In this document: positions 47,387 through 59,500 of the stretch, one piece after another
Layout: each line of letters starts with the position of its first letter
Numbering within the stretch: position 1 is the first letter of the stretch
Assembly: GCF_015550595.1 (NCBI RefSeq)
Contig: NZ_JADNBB010000014.1
Coordinates: 1-64,000, forward strand
Length of the DNA: 64,000 nucleotides
Direction: 5' to 3'
Source of the DNA: Parabacteroides goldsteinii
Lineage (GTDB): Bacteria; Bacteroidota; Bacteroidia; Bacteroidales; Tannerellaceae
Notes under the pieces: generated by a model
Databases searched by the model: none
What the model saw: the letters and a program-made list of their open reading frames with translations, nothing else
Told to the model about the DNA's origin: nothing
Made by a program: the position numbers and the translations under genes

Positions 47387-47752
47387 TTAAAGTACTTCAG
47401 GTGCAAGTGAAACAATTTTCATATTTGTTGCACGAAGTTCTCTGGCAACCGGACCGAAGATACGGCTTCCACGAATATCACCACCGGCATTCAACAATAC
47501 GCAAGCGTTATCATCGAAACGGATGTATGAACCATCCTGGCGACGGATTTCTTTTTTAGTGCGAACAATGATAGCTTTAGAAACAGCACCCTTCTTCACG
47601 TCACTTGACGGGATTACACTCTTAATTGCAACTACAATTACATCCCCAACAGTGGCATAGCGTTTTCTTGTTCCGCCCAAAACACGGATACATAATGCTT
47701 CTTTTGCGCCACTGTTATCTGCTACTACTAGTCTTGATTCTTGTTGTATCAT
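47387..47752 (-). CDS. rplN: 50S ribosomal protein L14
   Basis: 121-residue interface protein. [26 protein letters not shown] and [13 protein letters not shown] are diagnostic. Confidence 0.98.
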   Translation of the reverse strand: MIQQESRLVVADNSGAKEALCIRVLGGTRKRYATVGDVIVVAIKSVIPSSDVKKGAVSKAIIVRTKKEIRRQDGSYIRFDDNACVLLNAGGDIRGSRIFGPVARELRATNMKIVSLAPEVL

Positions 47753-47753
47753 G

Positions 47754-48011
47754 TTACTTAGCTCTTTCGATTATTTGAACTAATCTCCATCTCTTTGTTT
47801 TGCTCAAAGGACGAGTTTCCATAATTTTTACGGTATCACCGATATTACACTCGTTCTTTTCGTCGTGAGCATGATATTTCTTCGTTTTATTAACGAACTT
47901 ACCATAAATGGGGTGTTTTTCCTTCCATTTAATAGCAACTGTGATGCTTTTTTCCATCTTGTTGCTAGTAACCACGCCCGTTCTTTCTTTTCTTAAATTT
48001 CTAGTTTCCAT
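47754..48011 (-). CDS. rpsQ: 30S ribosomal protein S17
   Basis: 85-residue protein. [28 protein letters not shown] is diagnostic. The ATG at 48011 ([12 protein letters not shown]) is chosen; the upstream in-frame TTG is not needed. Confidence 0.97.
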   Translation of the reverse strand: METRNLRKERTGVVTSNKMEKSITVAIKWKEKHPIYGKFVNKTKKYHAHDEKNECNIGDTVKIMETRPLSKTKRWRLVQIIERAK

Positions 48012-48020
48012 CAGGCTCAA

Positions 48021-48218
48021 TTATTTGTTGTTAAGTTCTCTCTGGCGCAATTCTGTTTTCATGCGCGCAATCATCCTGCGTTGTTGTTTAATCTGTGCAG
48101 GATTGTCTGTCGGAGAGATAGTGTGGTTAATAACCTTCTGATCGTAGGCAGCAACCTCAGCATCAACTCTTTCAAGCAATTCTTTTGTGCTTAATTCTCT
48201 AATTTCTGCAATCTTCAT
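48021..48218 (-). CDS. rpmC: 50S ribosomal protein L29
   Basis: 65-residue helical protein at the tunnel exit. MKIAEIRELSTKELLERV and IKQQRRMIARMKTELRQRE are diagnostic. Confidence 0.97.
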   Translation of the reverse strand: MKIAEIRELSTKELLERVDAEVAAYDQKVINHTISPTDNPAQIKQQRRMIARMKTELRQRELNNK

Positions 48219-48223
48219 AACAA

Positions 48224-48658
48224 TTACGCATTTTGATTAGCCATATCATAATCACGTCTCACAACAAATTTCGTTGTTACAGGAAGCTTCTGTGCCGCTA
48301 AGCGCAATGCTTCTTTTGCAACATCAAAGGGAACACCTTCGATTTCGAAAATAAGACGACCTGGAGTAACAGGCGCAACAAATCCTTCTGGATTACCTTT
48401 ACCTTTACCCATACGTACTTCGGCCGGTTTCTTTGTAATAGGTTTATCCGGGAAAATCCGAACCCAAACCTGACCTTGACGTTGCATATAACGAGTTACC
48501 GCGATACGGGCAGCTTCAATCTGGCGACCGGTAATCCATTTATTCTCTAACGCTTTTATACCAAACGAACCGAACGCCAGCTGGTTGCCACGTTGAGCCT
48601 CGCCCTTCATGCGACCTTTCTGCTGTCTTCTGAACTTGGTTTTCTTTGGTTGTAACAT
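48224..48658 (-). CDS. rplP: 50S ribosomal protein L16
   Basis: 144-residue protein near the A site. [19 protein letters not shown] and [23 protein letters not shown] are diagnostic. Confidence 0.98.
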   Translation of the reverse strand: MLQPKKTKFRRQQKGRMKGEAQRGNQLAFGSFGIKALENKWITGRQIEAARIAVTRYMQRQGQVWVRIFPDKPITKKPAEVRMGKGKGNPEGFVAPVTPGRLIFEIEGVPFDVAKEALRLAAQKLPVTTKFVVRRDYDMANQNA

Positions 48659-48677
48659 CTCTTCTTAATTCTAACGT

Positions 48678-49418
48678 TTAACGATTAGCTTTCTTTCTCT
48701 TGAAGTTCTTATCTCCTCTGTTGTTGCCGCCGGCATTGTCATTTCTGCGACCTGAATCTTTTGATGCAGTGAATGAAGGAGCAAGATCTCTCTTACCATA
48801 AACTTCACCACGGCAGATCCAAACCTTAACACCCAGCAAACCAACTTTCGTCAACGCTTCAGCCAAAGCGTAATCGATATCTGCTCTCAGTGTGTGTAAC
48901 GGAGTTCTTCCTTCTTTGTACATTTCAGAACGGGCCATTTCAGCGCCATTCAAACGACCAGATACTTGCACTTTAATACCTTCGGCACCCATTCTCATGG
49001 TAGAGGCGATAGCCATCTTGATAGCACGACGGTAAGCAATTTTTCCTTCAAGTTGACGAGCAATATTGTTTGCAACAATGACTGCGTCTAATTCGGGTCT
49101 TTTTACCTCAAAGATGTTGATCTGAACTTCTTTGTCGGTAATCTTTTTCAACTCTTCTTTCAATTTATCAACTTCCTGACCACCTTTACCGATGATAATG
49201 CCCGGACGTGATGTGCAAACTGTTATTGTGATCAACTTAAGCGTACGTTCAATAACGATACGAGATACACTAGCTTTAGCAAGACGAGCATTCAGATATT
49301 TACGAATTTTGCTATCTTCCAGCAAAGTATCTCCGTAATTCTTGCCGCCATACCAATTGGAATCCCAACCACGGATGATTCCTAAACGATTACTAACCGG
49401 ATTAACTTTTTGTCCCAT
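48678..49418 (-). CDS. rpsC: 30S ribosomal protein S3
   Basis: 246-residue protein at the mRNA entry with a KH domain: [18 protein letters not shown], then [27 protein letters not shown]. The C-terminal ~30 residues ([18 protein letters not shown]) are an Asn/Gly/Lys-rich extension, disordered. Confidence 0.98.
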   Translation of the reverse strand: MGQKVNPVSNRLGIIRGWDSNWYGGKNYGDTLLEDSKIRKYLNARLAKASVSRIVIERTLKLITITVCTSRPGIIIGKGGQEVDKLKEELKKITDKEVQINIFEVKRPELDAVIVANNIARQLEGKIAYRRAIKMAIASTMRMGAEGIKVQVSGRLNGAEMARSEMYKEGRTPLHTLRADIDYALAEALTKVGLLGVKVWICRGEVYGKRDLAPSFTASKDSGRRNDNAGGNNRGDKNFKRKKANR

Positions 49419-49424
49419 CTACAA

Positions 49425-49835
49425 TTAATTTTGACTATCGTTTTTACTAAGTGTATCAACAAACAAGGTTACATGGTTCGAACGTTTACGAATTCTGTAT
49501 CCTCTACCCTGGGGAGCCGGACGCATTCTCTTCAATGTTGTAGCGCAATCTACGCTGATTGAAGAAACAAACAACTCACCAGTTTCTGCTTTACGTTCAT
49601 TTTTCTGCTCCCAATTGGCAATTGCTGAACGAAGCAATTTTTCTACTCTTGCTGCAGCTTCCTTGTTAGAAAACTTCAAAACACCAAGTGCACGGAATAC
49701 TTCCATACCGCGGATCATGTCTACAACGAGACGCATCTTACGCGGAGAAGTAGGTACGTTACGCAATTTTGCGAAGTACATGGTCTTTTGGGCTTCTTTT
49801 CTTGCTTCAGCTGATATTCTTTTTCTAGCACCCAT
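49425..49835 (-). CDS. rplV: 50S ribosomal protein L22
   Basis: 136-residue protein lining the exit tunnel. [19 protein letters not shown] and the tip [21 protein letters not shown] are diagnostic; the tunnel loop is the site of macrolide-resistance changes in general, but no change is obvious here. Confidence 0.97.
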   Translation of the reverse strand: MGARKRISAEARKEAQKTMYFAKLRNVPTSPRKMRLVVDMIRGMEVFRALGVLKFSNKEAAARVEKLLRSAIANWEQKNERKAETGELFVSSISVDCATTLKRMRPAPQGRGYRIRKRSNHVTLFVDTLSKNDSQN

Positions 49836-49888
49836 TTTTATTGATTCTTTTTATTTTCAGATTCCTGAATTCCTGTTACTACCGATAA

Positions 49889-50158
49889 TTATTTCTTCTT
49901 GTTACCGGCGTGACCACGGAACGTACGAGTTGGTGAAAATTCTCCCAACTTGTGACCTACCATATTTTCGGTTACAAAAACAGGAATAAATTTATTTCCA
50001 TTGTGAACTGCAATAGTATGGCCTACAAAATCAGGCGAAATCATTGAAGCTCTTGCCCATGTCTTAACTACGGCTTTCTTTCCTGACTCATTCATAGCCA
50101 AGACTTTCTTTTCCAGCTTGATGTTAATATACGGGCCTTTTTTTAGTGAACGACTCAT
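49889..50158 (-). CDS. rpsS: 30S ribosomal protein S19
   Basis: 89-residue head protein that pairs with S13. [19 protein letters not shown] and [27 protein letters not shown] are diagnostic. Confidence 0.98.
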   Translation of the reverse strand: MSRSLKKGPYINIKLEKKVLAMNESGKKAVVKTWARASMISPDFVGHTIAVHNGNKFIPVFVTENMVGHKLGEFSPTRTFRGHAGNKKK

Positions 50159-50178
50159 AGTTTACTTAATTAATCAGA

Positions 50179-51003
<825 letters not shown>

Positions 51004-51011
51004 TTCTTTTT

Positions 51012-51305
51012 TTAGATATTACTAAAGAAATCTATTGTTTCTCCTTCTTTCAACGTTACGATTGCCTTCTTAAAAGCTGCCTGTTTACCATTGATAATAC
51101 CTGATTTTGTATAACGGCTTTTCAACTTGCCAGAGTAGTTGATGGTATTAACATCAACTACAGTTACATTATACATATCCTGTACAGCTTTTTTGATCTC
51201 CAACTTGTTGGCATCAGGAGAAACACGAAAACCATAGCGATTAGCCATTTTTTCTGTAATCGCTGTTTGCTTCTCTGTTACTATAGGTTTAATAATAATT
51301 CCCAT
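51012..51305 (-). CDS. rplW: 50S ribosomal protein L23
   Basis: 97-residue protein at the tunnel exit, docking site for trigger factor and [19 protein letters not shown] and [22 protein letters not shown] are diagnostic. Confidence 0.97.
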   Translation of the reverse strand: MGIIIKPIVTEKQTAITEKMANRYGFRVSPDANKLEIKKAVQDMYNVTVVDVNTINYSGKLKSRYTKSGIINGKQAAFKKAIVTLKEGETIDFFSNI

Positions 51306-51316
51306 TTCTTTACTCC

Positions 51317-51946
51317 TTATGCGTTAAAAAGTTTTTCTATAACAGCAACAGAACTTTCAGTCAGCACTAAATTGGCTGCATCAAGAACTTTGTATGTATT
51401 TAATTCAGAAGCTGTTATAACACTTGTCTTCTCTAAATTACGAGCCGACAAATATACAAAATTATTTTTCTCTGGTAAAACCATAAGTAACTTTTTATCA
51501 GCCACTTTCAGGTTTTTAGCAATTGTTATTAATTCTTTAGTCTTAGGAGCTTCCAGAGCGAAATCTTCTACAACTACAATTGCGTTATTAGTAGCTTTAT
51601 AAGTCAGTGCAGACTTACGAGCCAGACCTTTTACCTTCTTGTTCAGCTTGAACTCATAATCTCTCGGTTTCGGACCGAATACACGAGCACCACCAACCAA
51701 TACAGGAGAGTTGATATCACCACGACGTGCACCACCTCCACCTTTCTGGCGGATCAGTTTACGAGTACTACCAGAGATCTCACTTCTTTCTTTCGATTTA
51801 TGAGTACCCTGACGTTGGTTAGCCAAATACTGCTTTACATCCAAGTAAATAGCATGATCATTGGGTTCAATGCCGAAGATAGCATCGTTCAAAGTTACCT
51901 TTCTACCGGTATCTTCACCTTTAATATTAAATACGCTCAGTTCCAT
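51317..51946 (-). CDS. rplD: 50S ribosomal protein L4
   Basis: 209-residue protein with a tunnel loop ([20 protein letters not shown]). In enterobacteria L4 represses the S10 operon; here the S10 genes are joined to the str genes. It shares a base with rplC. Confidence 0.97.
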   Translation of the reverse strand: MELSVFNIKGEDTGRKVTLNDAIFGIEPNDHAIYLDVKQYLANQRQGTHKSKERSEISGSTRKLIRQKGGGGARRGDINSPVLVGGARVFGPKPRDYEFKLNKKVKGLARKSALTYKATNNAIVVVEDFALEAPKTKELITIAKNLKVADKKLLMVLPEKNNFVYLSARNLEKTSVITASELNTYKVLDAANLVLTESSVAVIEKLFNA

Positions 51947-52563
51947 TACTTTTCAATTATTACGATTGAACCTTTTGCTCCTGGAACAGATCCTTTAACC
52001 AATAAAAGATTGTGTTCCGGCATTACCTTGATCACTTCCAAGTTCTGAACAGTTACACGTTCATTACCCATCTGTCCAGCCATACGCATGCCCTTAAATA
52101 CCTTTGCAGGATAAGAACAAGCACCGATACCACCGGGAGCACGCAAGCGGTTATGCTGACCGTGAGTAGTCTGACCTACACCACCGAAACCATGACGTTT
52201 TACAACACCCTGGAAACCTTTACCTTTTGATGTACCCACTACATCAACGAAACCAGCATCTTCCAGATAATCTACAGTGATTACATCACCCAGATTGTAT
52301 GCAGTTTCAAAATTCTTGAACTCGGCCAAGTATCTCTTGGGAGCTACACCGGCTTTCTTGAAATGGCCCATTTCCGGCTGTGTAGTGTGTTTCTCCTTTT
52401 TGTCTTCGAAACCAATCTGCACTGCTTCATAGCCATCTTTCTCGATAGTCTTAATTTGTGTAACAACACAAGGACCCACTTCGATAACAGTGCATGGAAG
52501 ATTTTTTCCCTCGGCACTGAAAACGGATGTCATTCCGATTTTTTTTCCTAATAATCCTGGCAT
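51946..52563 (-). CDS. rplC: 50S ribosomal protein L3
   Basis: 205-residue assembly-initiator protein. [21 protein letters not shown] start and [22 protein letters not shown] motif are diagnostic. Confidence 0.98.
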   Translation of the reverse strand: MPGLLGKKIGMTSVFSAEGKNLPCTVIEVGPCVVTQIKTIEKDGYEAVQIGFEDKKEKHTTQPEMGHFKKAGVAPKRYLAEFKNFETAYNLGDVITVDYLEDAGFVDVVGTSKGKGFQGVVKRHGFGGVGQTTHGQHNRLRAPGGIGACSYPAKVFKGMRMAGQMGNERVTVQNLEVIKVMPEHNLLLVKGSVPGAKGSIVIIEK

Positions 52564-52584
52564 TTCACTTAATTTTTAAATAAC

Positions 52585-52890
52585 TCACACTTTAATTTCT
52601 ACTTCAACACCGCTGGGTAATTCCAGCTTCATCAATGCGTCAACTGTTTTAGCAGTTGAGCTGTAAATGTCTATCAATCTTTTGTAAGATGATAGTTCGA
52701 ACTGCTCGCGAGATTTCTTGTTAACGAAAGTTGAGCGGTTCACAGTAAAGATACGCTTGTGTGTAGGCAGAGGTATAGGACCACTAACAACAGCACCTGT
52801 AGCCTTTACCGTCTTCACGATCTTCTCGGCAGACTTGTCTACCAGAGAATAATCGTAAGACTTTAATTTAATTCTGATCTTTTGGCTCAT
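52585..52890 (-). CDS. rpsJ: 30S ribosomal protein S10
   Basis: 101-residue protein (NusE, also binds NusG/Rho). [21 protein letters not shown] and [17 protein letters not shown] are diagnostic. It follows fusA directly (21 bp), without tuf in between. Confidence 0.98.
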   Translation of the reverse strand: MSQKIRIKLKSYDYSLVDKSAEKIVKTVKATGAVVSGPIPLPTHKRIFTVNRSTFVNKKSREQFELSSYKRLIDIYSSTAKTVDALMKLELPSGVEVEIKV

Positions 52891-52911
52891 ATTGTTATAT
52901 ATGTTTCTAAA

Positions 52912-55041
52912 TTATTTGATCAAATCAGCACGACCCTGTACTTCTGTCAGTACCTGCTTAGCGATAGAAGAAGATACCTGAGCATAGTGAGAGAACTGCA
53001 TTGAAGATGTTGCACGACCTGAAGTGATAGTACGCAGAGCTGTTACATAGCCGAATGTTTCAGCCAAAGGAACCTTAGCCTTCACAACACGTGCACCGGT
53101 ACGGCTTGATTCCATACCTTCAACCTGTCCGCGACGTTTGTTCAAGTCACCGATTACATCACCCATGCTTTCTTCCGGAGTTACAACTTCCATCTGCATG
53201 ATCGGTTCCATCAAAGCAGGACCTGCCTTTTCAGAAGCGCTCTTGAACGCCTGGATACCTGCGATTTCGAAAGACAACTGGTCAGAGTCAACCGGGTGGA
53301 ATGAACCATCGATCAATGTTACTTTCAGTTTATCCAACGGATAACCGGCAAGGATACCGTTCTTCATAGCTTTCTCGAAACCTTTCTGTACTGAAGGGAT
53401 AAATTCTTTAGGAATGTTACCACCTTTCACTTCGTCGATGAACTGCAGTGTACCTTCGAATTCAGCATCAGCCGGTTCAACGCGAACAATGATATCAGCA
53501 AACTTACCACGACCACCAGACTGTTTCTTATAAACTTCACGAAGTTCAACAGATTTGGTAATAGCTTCTTTGTAAGTTACCTGAGGTTTACCCTGGTTAC
53601 ATTCAACTTTGAATTCGCGACGCAGACGGTCAACGATGATATCCAAGTGAAGCTCACCCATACCGCTAATTACAGTCTGACCTGTTTCTTCGTTAGTCTG
53701 TACGCGGAAAGTAGGATCCTCTTCAGACAGTTTAGCCAATCCCATACCCAGTTTATCCAGGTCTTTCTGAGTCTTAGGCTCTACTGCAATACCGATAACC
53801 GGTTCCGGGAATTCCATTGATTCCAGTGTGATCGGATGATTTTCGTCACAAAGCGTATCACCAGTACGGATATCTTTGAAACCAACACCAGCACCGATAT
53901 CACCACAACCGATAGCTTCCATCGGGTTCTGTTTATTTGAATGCATCTGGAACAGACGAGAAATACGTTCTTTCTTACCTGAACGAGTATTATAAACATA
54001 AGAACCGGCAAGCAGAGAACCCGAATATACACGGAAGAAGCACAAGCGGCCTACATACGGGTCGGTTGCAATCTTAAATGCCAGTGCAGTCAACGGTTCT
54101 TCGAACAACGGTTTACGAACGACTACTTTATCAGGATCGCTAGGATCTGTACCTTCGATAGCATCTGTATCAGCAGGACTCGGCAGATATGCACAAACTG
54201 CATTCAACAGAGTCTGAACACCTTTATTCTTGAAAGAAGAACCACAGATCATCGGATTGATCTGCATAGCGATAGTACCTTTACGGATAGCAGCTCTGAT
54301 TTCATCTTCAGTGATAGTAGAAGGATCATCAAAGTATTTTTCCATCAAAGCATCGTCGCATTCAGCCAAAGTTTCAAGCATCTTGTCTCTCCACTCATCA
54401 GCTTCACCCTTCAGGTCTGCCGGAATTTCTTCAATTGAATATTCAGCACCCATTGTTTCATCATGCCAAAGAATAGCTTTCATTGTTACAAGGTCAACTA
54501 CACCTTTGAAAGTTTCTTCTGCACCGATAGGAATCTGAATAGGACAAGGGTTTGCGCCTAATACAGCCTTCACCTGACGAACTACTTCAAAGAAGTTTGC
54601 GCCGGAACGGTCCATTTTGTTTACATAACCAATTCTGGGTACATTATATTTGTCAGCCTGACGCCAAACTGTTTCTGATTGGGGTTCTACACCACCAACA
54701 GCACAGAATGCAGCAACGGCACCATCCAGAATACGCAGTGAACGCTCTACTTCAACAGTAAAGTCCACGTGTCCCGGGGTGTCAATCAAGTTGATTTTAT
54801 ATTTATCATTAGCGTAATTCCAGAAAGTAGTTGTAGCAGCAGAAGTGATAGTGATACCACGTTCCTGTTCCTGCTCCATCCAGTCCATAGTTGCAGCACC
54901 GTCGTGAACTTCACCAATCTTGTGAGTCAGACCTGTGTAGAAAAGGATACGCTCTGAAGTCGTAGTCTTTCCTGCATCGATGTGCGCCATGATACCGATG
55001 TTTCTGGTATATTTTAATTGTTCGTCAGCTTTTGTTGCCAT
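52912..55041 (-). CDS. fusA: Elongation factor G
   Basis: 709-residue translocase GTPase. G1 motif [12 protein letters not shown] (19-30), G3 DTPGH, G4 NKMD, then domains II-V. Belongs to the EF-G main form with a full ribosomal-operon context, so it is the housekeeping copy. No tuf gene follows. Confidence 0.98.
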   Translation of the reverse strand: MATKADEQLKYTRNIGIMAHIDAGKTTTSERILFYTGLTHKIGEVHDGAATMDWMEQEQERGITITSAATTTFWNYANDKYKINLIDTPGHVDFTVEVERSLRILDGAVAAFCAVGGVEPQSETVWRQADKYNVPRIGYVNKMDRSGANFFEVVRQVKAVLGANPCPIQIPIGAEETFKGVVDLVTMKAILWHDETMGAEYSIEEIPADLKGEADEWRDKMLETLAECDDALMEKYFDDPSTITEDEIRAAIRKGTIAMQINPMICGSSFKNKGVQTLLNAVCAYLPSPADTDAIEGTDPSDPDKVVVRKPLFEEPLTALAFKIATDPYVGRLCFFRVYSGSLLAGSYVYNTRSGKKERISRLFQMHSNKQNPMEAIGCGDIGAGVGFKDIRTGDTLCDENHPITLESMEFPEPVIGIAVEPKTQKDLDKLGMGLAKLSEEDPTFRVQTNEETGQTVISGMGELHLDIIVDRLRREFKVECNQGKPQVTYKEAITKSVELREVYKKQSGGRGKFADIIVRVEPADAEFEGTLQFIDEVKGGNIPKEFIPSVQKGFEKAMKNGILAGYPLDKLKVTLIDGSFHPVDSDQLSFEIAGIQAFKSASEKAGPALMEPIMQMEVVTPEESMGDVIGDLNKRRGQVEGMESSRTGARVVKAKVPLAETFGYVTALRTITSGRATSSMQFSHYAQVSSSIAKQVLTEVQGRADLIK

Positions 55042-55069
55042 CTTTTTTTATTCTCCTAAATTTGCTAAA

Positions 55070-55546
55070 TTAAAATCTGAAGTGAGCGAATGCACGGTTA
55101 GCTTCAGCCATACGATGCATATCTTCTTTTCTTTTGAATGCGCCACCCTGGTTGTTGAAAGCATCTACAATCTCTGCAGACAACTTATCAGACATAGTCT
55201 TACCACCTCTCTTACGTGAGAAGATAATAAGGTTCTTCATAGAAATTGATTCTTTACGATCGGGGCGAATTTCAGTAGGTACCTGGAAAGTAGCACCACC
55301 TACACGGCGTGACTTCACTTCGACTTGAGGGGTAATATTGTCGAGTGCAGCTTTCCAAATTTCGAGAGCAGACTTTTCTTCGTTAGGCAATTTGGCCTTA
55401 ACGGTTTCCAGAGCGGAATAGAAAATTTCGAAGGCAGTATTTTTCTTGCCATCATACATTAAATGGTTAACGAATCTCGTAACCTTAACATCACCGAAAA
55501 CAGGATCCGGAAGGATCTGTCTTTTCTTTGGTTTTGCTTTTCTCAT
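55070..55546 (-). CDS. rpsG: 30S ribosomal protein S7
   Basis: 158-residue head-initiator protein. [27 protein letters not shown] and [16 protein letters not shown] are diagnostic. The ATG at 55546 gives the family start; a longer upstream reading (to 55603) is not used. Confidence 0.98.
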   Translation of the reverse strand: MRKAKPKKRQILPDPVFGDVKVTRFVNHLMYDGKKNTAFEIFYSALETVKAKLPNEEKSALEIWKAALDNITPQVEVKSRRVGGATFQVPTEIRPDRKESISMKNLIIFSRKRGGKTMSDKLSAEIVDAFNNQGGAFKRKEDMHRMAEANRAFAHFRF

Positions 55547-55703
55547 TTTGTTTTCAAAAATTTCGTTTTTTTCTTTGGTTGCCTTTTTAAACTTTGTCTT
55601 CAACGGTTCCGCTGAACCATTTACTCAACCTTGTAGCCTATCCAAATACTCAAACCAGCTTTAATACTTAATTTAAATTCTCAGTTTGAAGGGATGTAAC
55701 TAA

Positions 55704-56114
55704 TTACTTCTTCTTTCCTTTAGCTGCAGCAGCTGCCTGTCCTGGTTTCGGACGTTTAGCTCCGTATTTAGAACGTCTTTGAGTACGTCCGTTTACGCCA
55801 GCAGTATCCAAGGTTCCACGTACAATGTGATAACGTACACCAGGAAGGTCCTTAACACGACCACCACGTACCAAAACGATTGAGTGTTCCTGCAAGTTGT
55901 GTCCTTCTCCCGGAATGTAAGAGTTTACTTCTTTACCATTTGTCAAACGAACTCTCGCTACTTTACGCATTGCAGAGTTAGGCTTTTTCGGTGTTGTAGT
56001 ATACACACGTACACAAACGCCACGTCTCTGAGGACATGAATCCAGTGCAGGTGACTTACCTTTTACCACCAAAGTTTCCCTTCCTTTTCTAACTAATTGC
56101 TGAATTGTAGGCAT
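55704..56114 (-). CDS. rpsL: 30S ribosomal protein S12
   Basis: 136-residue decoding-centre protein, first gene of the super-operon. [17 protein letters not shown] shows the wild-type lysine at the streptomycin position, and [16 protein letters not shown] the second. The Ala-rich tail ([12 protein letters not shown]) is a small extension. Confidence 0.98.
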   Translation of the reverse strand: MPTIQQLVRKGRETLVVKGKSPALDSCPQRRGVCVRVYTTTPKKPNSAMRKVARVRLTNGKEVNSYIPGEGHNLQEHSIVLVRGGRVKDLPGVRYHIVRGTLDTAGVNGRTQRRSKYGAKRPKPGQAAAAAKGKKK

Positions 56115-56179
56115 TTCTTTTCTTTTTTAAACTTTGAATGTGTTATAATTATATTTATATCTTTTTCTATTTCAGGCTG

Positions 56180-56209
56180 CAAAGATACGCATTATTTCCG
56201 TATAACCAA
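56180..56209 (-). promoter_or_regulatory. rpsL: Promoter of the rpsL-rplQ super-operon
   Basis: Minus strand: TTG (56207-56209), 19 bp, TATCTTTG (56180-56187), a full Bacteroidetes promoter 66 bp before the rpsL ATG. A second -7 element, TAACTTTG (56254-56261), lies upstream without a proper -33. Confidence 0.75.
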
Positions 56210-56330
56210 CGAGTTACAGTTCTTTTTCTGCATAATTCGCGCTAAAAACGGTGCAAAGTTACATAATAGTTCCCGTTTGTTTCTGCTACACAACAGGTGA
56301 ATTTATACTATTTATTATTATTTAACAACG

Positions 56331-56361
56331 AAGCCCCGTTGGCTTAAAACCAACGGGGCTT
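56331..56361 (-). terminator. Terminator of the surface-protein gene
   Basis: AAGCCCCGTTGG (56331-56342) pairs with CCAACGGGGCTT (56350-56361), 12 perfect pairs. It lies between the surface gene and rpsL on the minus strand. T residues after it are scattered. The stretch 56362-56538 holds nothing else that I can name. Confidence 0.8.
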
Positions 56362-56538
56362 GTCTTGTGTCTGCTTTCTTCCTTCACAGGGATACCGGCA
56401 GATGAACTTTATTTTCATTACTTTAGTATTAAGAACTGCTTGTTCCCCCCTCACAGGATACTTAATCAGGGATAGACACGGGATACCCGATACCGCCCGG
56501 AATGCACAGTTCATCTATTTGATTATAAATATCTTATA

Positions 56539-59500
56539 TTACTTTACAATTGCTTTAACAGCTGCTTCACCTTCTACTGAAACGATCACAATACCTGCAG
56601 GTGCAGCAATTGTAGCGTTATCAGAAGAGATCACTGAGTTAAGTACAGTCTGACCTAATACATTAGTAATTGTAACTACTTTACCAGCTGCACCATTTAC
56701 TGTGATCTGGCCTTCACCAGCGATTACAGCAACAGAAGAAGCGGTAAGATCTTCGTTAGCAACAGGGTTACGATCGTCAGCTTTCAATTTGAAGACTTCT
56801 GCATCTTCCATGTTCGGAGTAACAACTACGTTTCCGTTGATCCAACGCAGGTAACCGGTTGCAGGTTCATTTGAATGATCAACATCCTGCGGATATTTGT
56901 AACCGGTTTCAACAATGAATGTATTAGCATCGTGATCCATTACACGGAATGCGAATTTAACCAACTGACGAGAAGGAGCACCAACTTCAATCTTATCGAA
57001 TTTACCGTCTGCACGAGCTACATATAATGTATCGTTTGTACGGAAACCTTCTTCGAAACCAAGTTTTGCATAACGAGTTCCGTTATCATAAACATATTTG
57101 TTAGTATGGATATCTCTTGTATCTTCTACGATAGCAGAGTCAGCATAGTTAACAAGGAATGCGCCGTAAGTAGTATCAGCCTGATGAATACCGTGAGAAG
57201 GAACATTACATTTGTAAGTTGTATCGATACGAGTTACATTAATACCTAACAGATATTCCCAACGGTTGTTTGCACCACGGTTGTAATATACTGTATCAAC
57301 ATACAGAGCAGGATTGATCTTGTTGAATTCGATAGCATTGCCCATACCTAGGAATTCACCTTTCTGATATAATACATCTGATTCAGTTTCTGAACGGTAG
57401 ATCTTAATTGTATCACCCTGGTTCAACTTAACGTATTCAGGAGCATCTTTTTCTTCTACAACAAACAAGTCGTTTTCAGTCTGAGCGTACATATCTGTGC
57501 GGTTCAGGATACCCTTATCTGCGCTATCGCCACCATACACTTTATTATTATACCACTGGAATTGACCATCTGCATAAAGAGAGTTTTTATTCACTTCTAA
57601 TAAATTGTAAAGAGCTTTACCATTTGCATTCTTTCCTACAATCTTCAATGCAAAGTACTGAGGATTCTTTAAGTTACCAGTATTATCCGCATTACCAGTT
57701 GTATAACGAGTTACATCTTTAGTATTGTTATAGTTCATAAACTCATTATTCGCCTGATTCATTAAAGAGTAAGACAACAGTTTCAAGAAAACAGTCTGAT
57801 TACCATCATCATCATTTGATGTTACATAAGTTCCGTCAGCTTTGAAATAACCTAAAGTACTACCAATCTTGATTGTGTCAGGACGAGTATACAATTCATC
57901 ACCCAGATCATCCAGTTTTGTATATTTAGCCGCAGCTAAATGCCATTCTGTAGCATTCTCTTTATCTGTATCTAAGCCAATCTGATGATTTTCTTTGTGA
58001 TTTTCTACAGCATAAGCAATACCTTTCCATACAGAAGATTGAATACCTACATAATACAATTGGTCTCTCAACTTATCAGCATCCAGTCTTTCAAAGCCAT
58101 CCGAGGGAAGGAATTCTGCAACAGGAGAAATTTTAATTGTATCACCCGTGTTGTAATCTGCGAAAGTATTAGGATCACTGGTCTTATACAGATTATTTGC
58201 TGAATAAGCGAAATAAACAGGTGAATAGCTTCCAGAACCAACCGGAGATTCTGTTAAATATCTATATGCATTAGGATATTCACGGTTTCTCAAAGTGATA
58301 ATACCGGCATTATAAGTAACAGCCCATTGAGTTTCCGGCTGACCAACTAGTGCATTTTCAGCTTTTACATAAGCAGGTTTTCCAGTAGCATCCAAACCTA
58401 AAACCTTACCATAATTCTCAGCCTTCTTATTGTTGTTTACAACTGTAACAGAATAGAATACTGGTTTAGTAAAGAACTTTTCTACTACGATCTTATTAAA
58501 TGTACCAACCTTTACAGTTACAGTTTTCAAAATATTCTTTCCAACAAGTTCTGCAGCCAGATTAGTGACGTCTCCAATTTCCAAAGCACCTAAGACATAA
58601 GAGTTTGATCCACTTTCAGTAGTTGCAGAAATAGAAACAACAGACTCATTCTTACCTGCAATAAAATTATCTAAAGCGTTAAAAGAGAAGAAGCATGCAT
58701 ACTTTTCAGCATCCTGACCAACCAAAGCAAGAGCCAGATCAGCCGGAGACATTTCAATCACTTTATAACCGTAATCAGCTGTACCTACTGAATATTTCTG
58801 ATCCAAACGAATAACAATCATTTTACCTTCAGCGTTCTGCAGCATATAAGATTCTGTAAGACTTGTTTTATCCAAAGGCTGTGCAACTTTACCAACTAAC
58901 TTTACTGGTTTCAAAATACCGGTAAACGGATTTGCACTCAACGGCTTCTTATTATACAGTATTTCAGCTTCGAAACCAGCTCCGTAAATCTTCAGTAATT
59001 CACCTGCGGTTAATGCGCGAGTTCCAATTTCGCATAAAGTATAAGCAGTTGCACCTGTAGTTGTTACAACTTGTCCATCTTCTACATTTACTAAAGCCAA
59101 TGCATTCAAAGCTTTGCTCGGAGCCCACTTATCATTAGTCTTTTCAATCTTTATGCCAACGAATTTTTCACCAATCTTCAGATACTTACCTGCATTGTTC
59201 ACCAATTTGGCATATCCCGTAGTAGCACCTGTTTCTAATTTTTCAAAAGACCAGAAGAATGAAGCGTCTGTTTTATCATCATAAGTATCAATAGCAAAAC
59301 CATTAGCAGCATCTGCTTTTAAAGCCTTGCGGTTTGTACTATTAGCACTCAGGATAAAAGGTGTATCGAATTTGAATGCATCTGCTTGTGCAGCAGCATC
59401 ACAAACGACACCTGAAGTAGACACTGTTGCACTAACAACCGGCATAGTATTACCAACAGGTACAGTAGCACCACCCAATAAAACCAAAGCATCGTCACAA

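Noticed and set aside
57985-58203. Open frame antisense to the surface gene.
   Set aside because: Shadow of a real gene in an AT-rich repetitive coding region.
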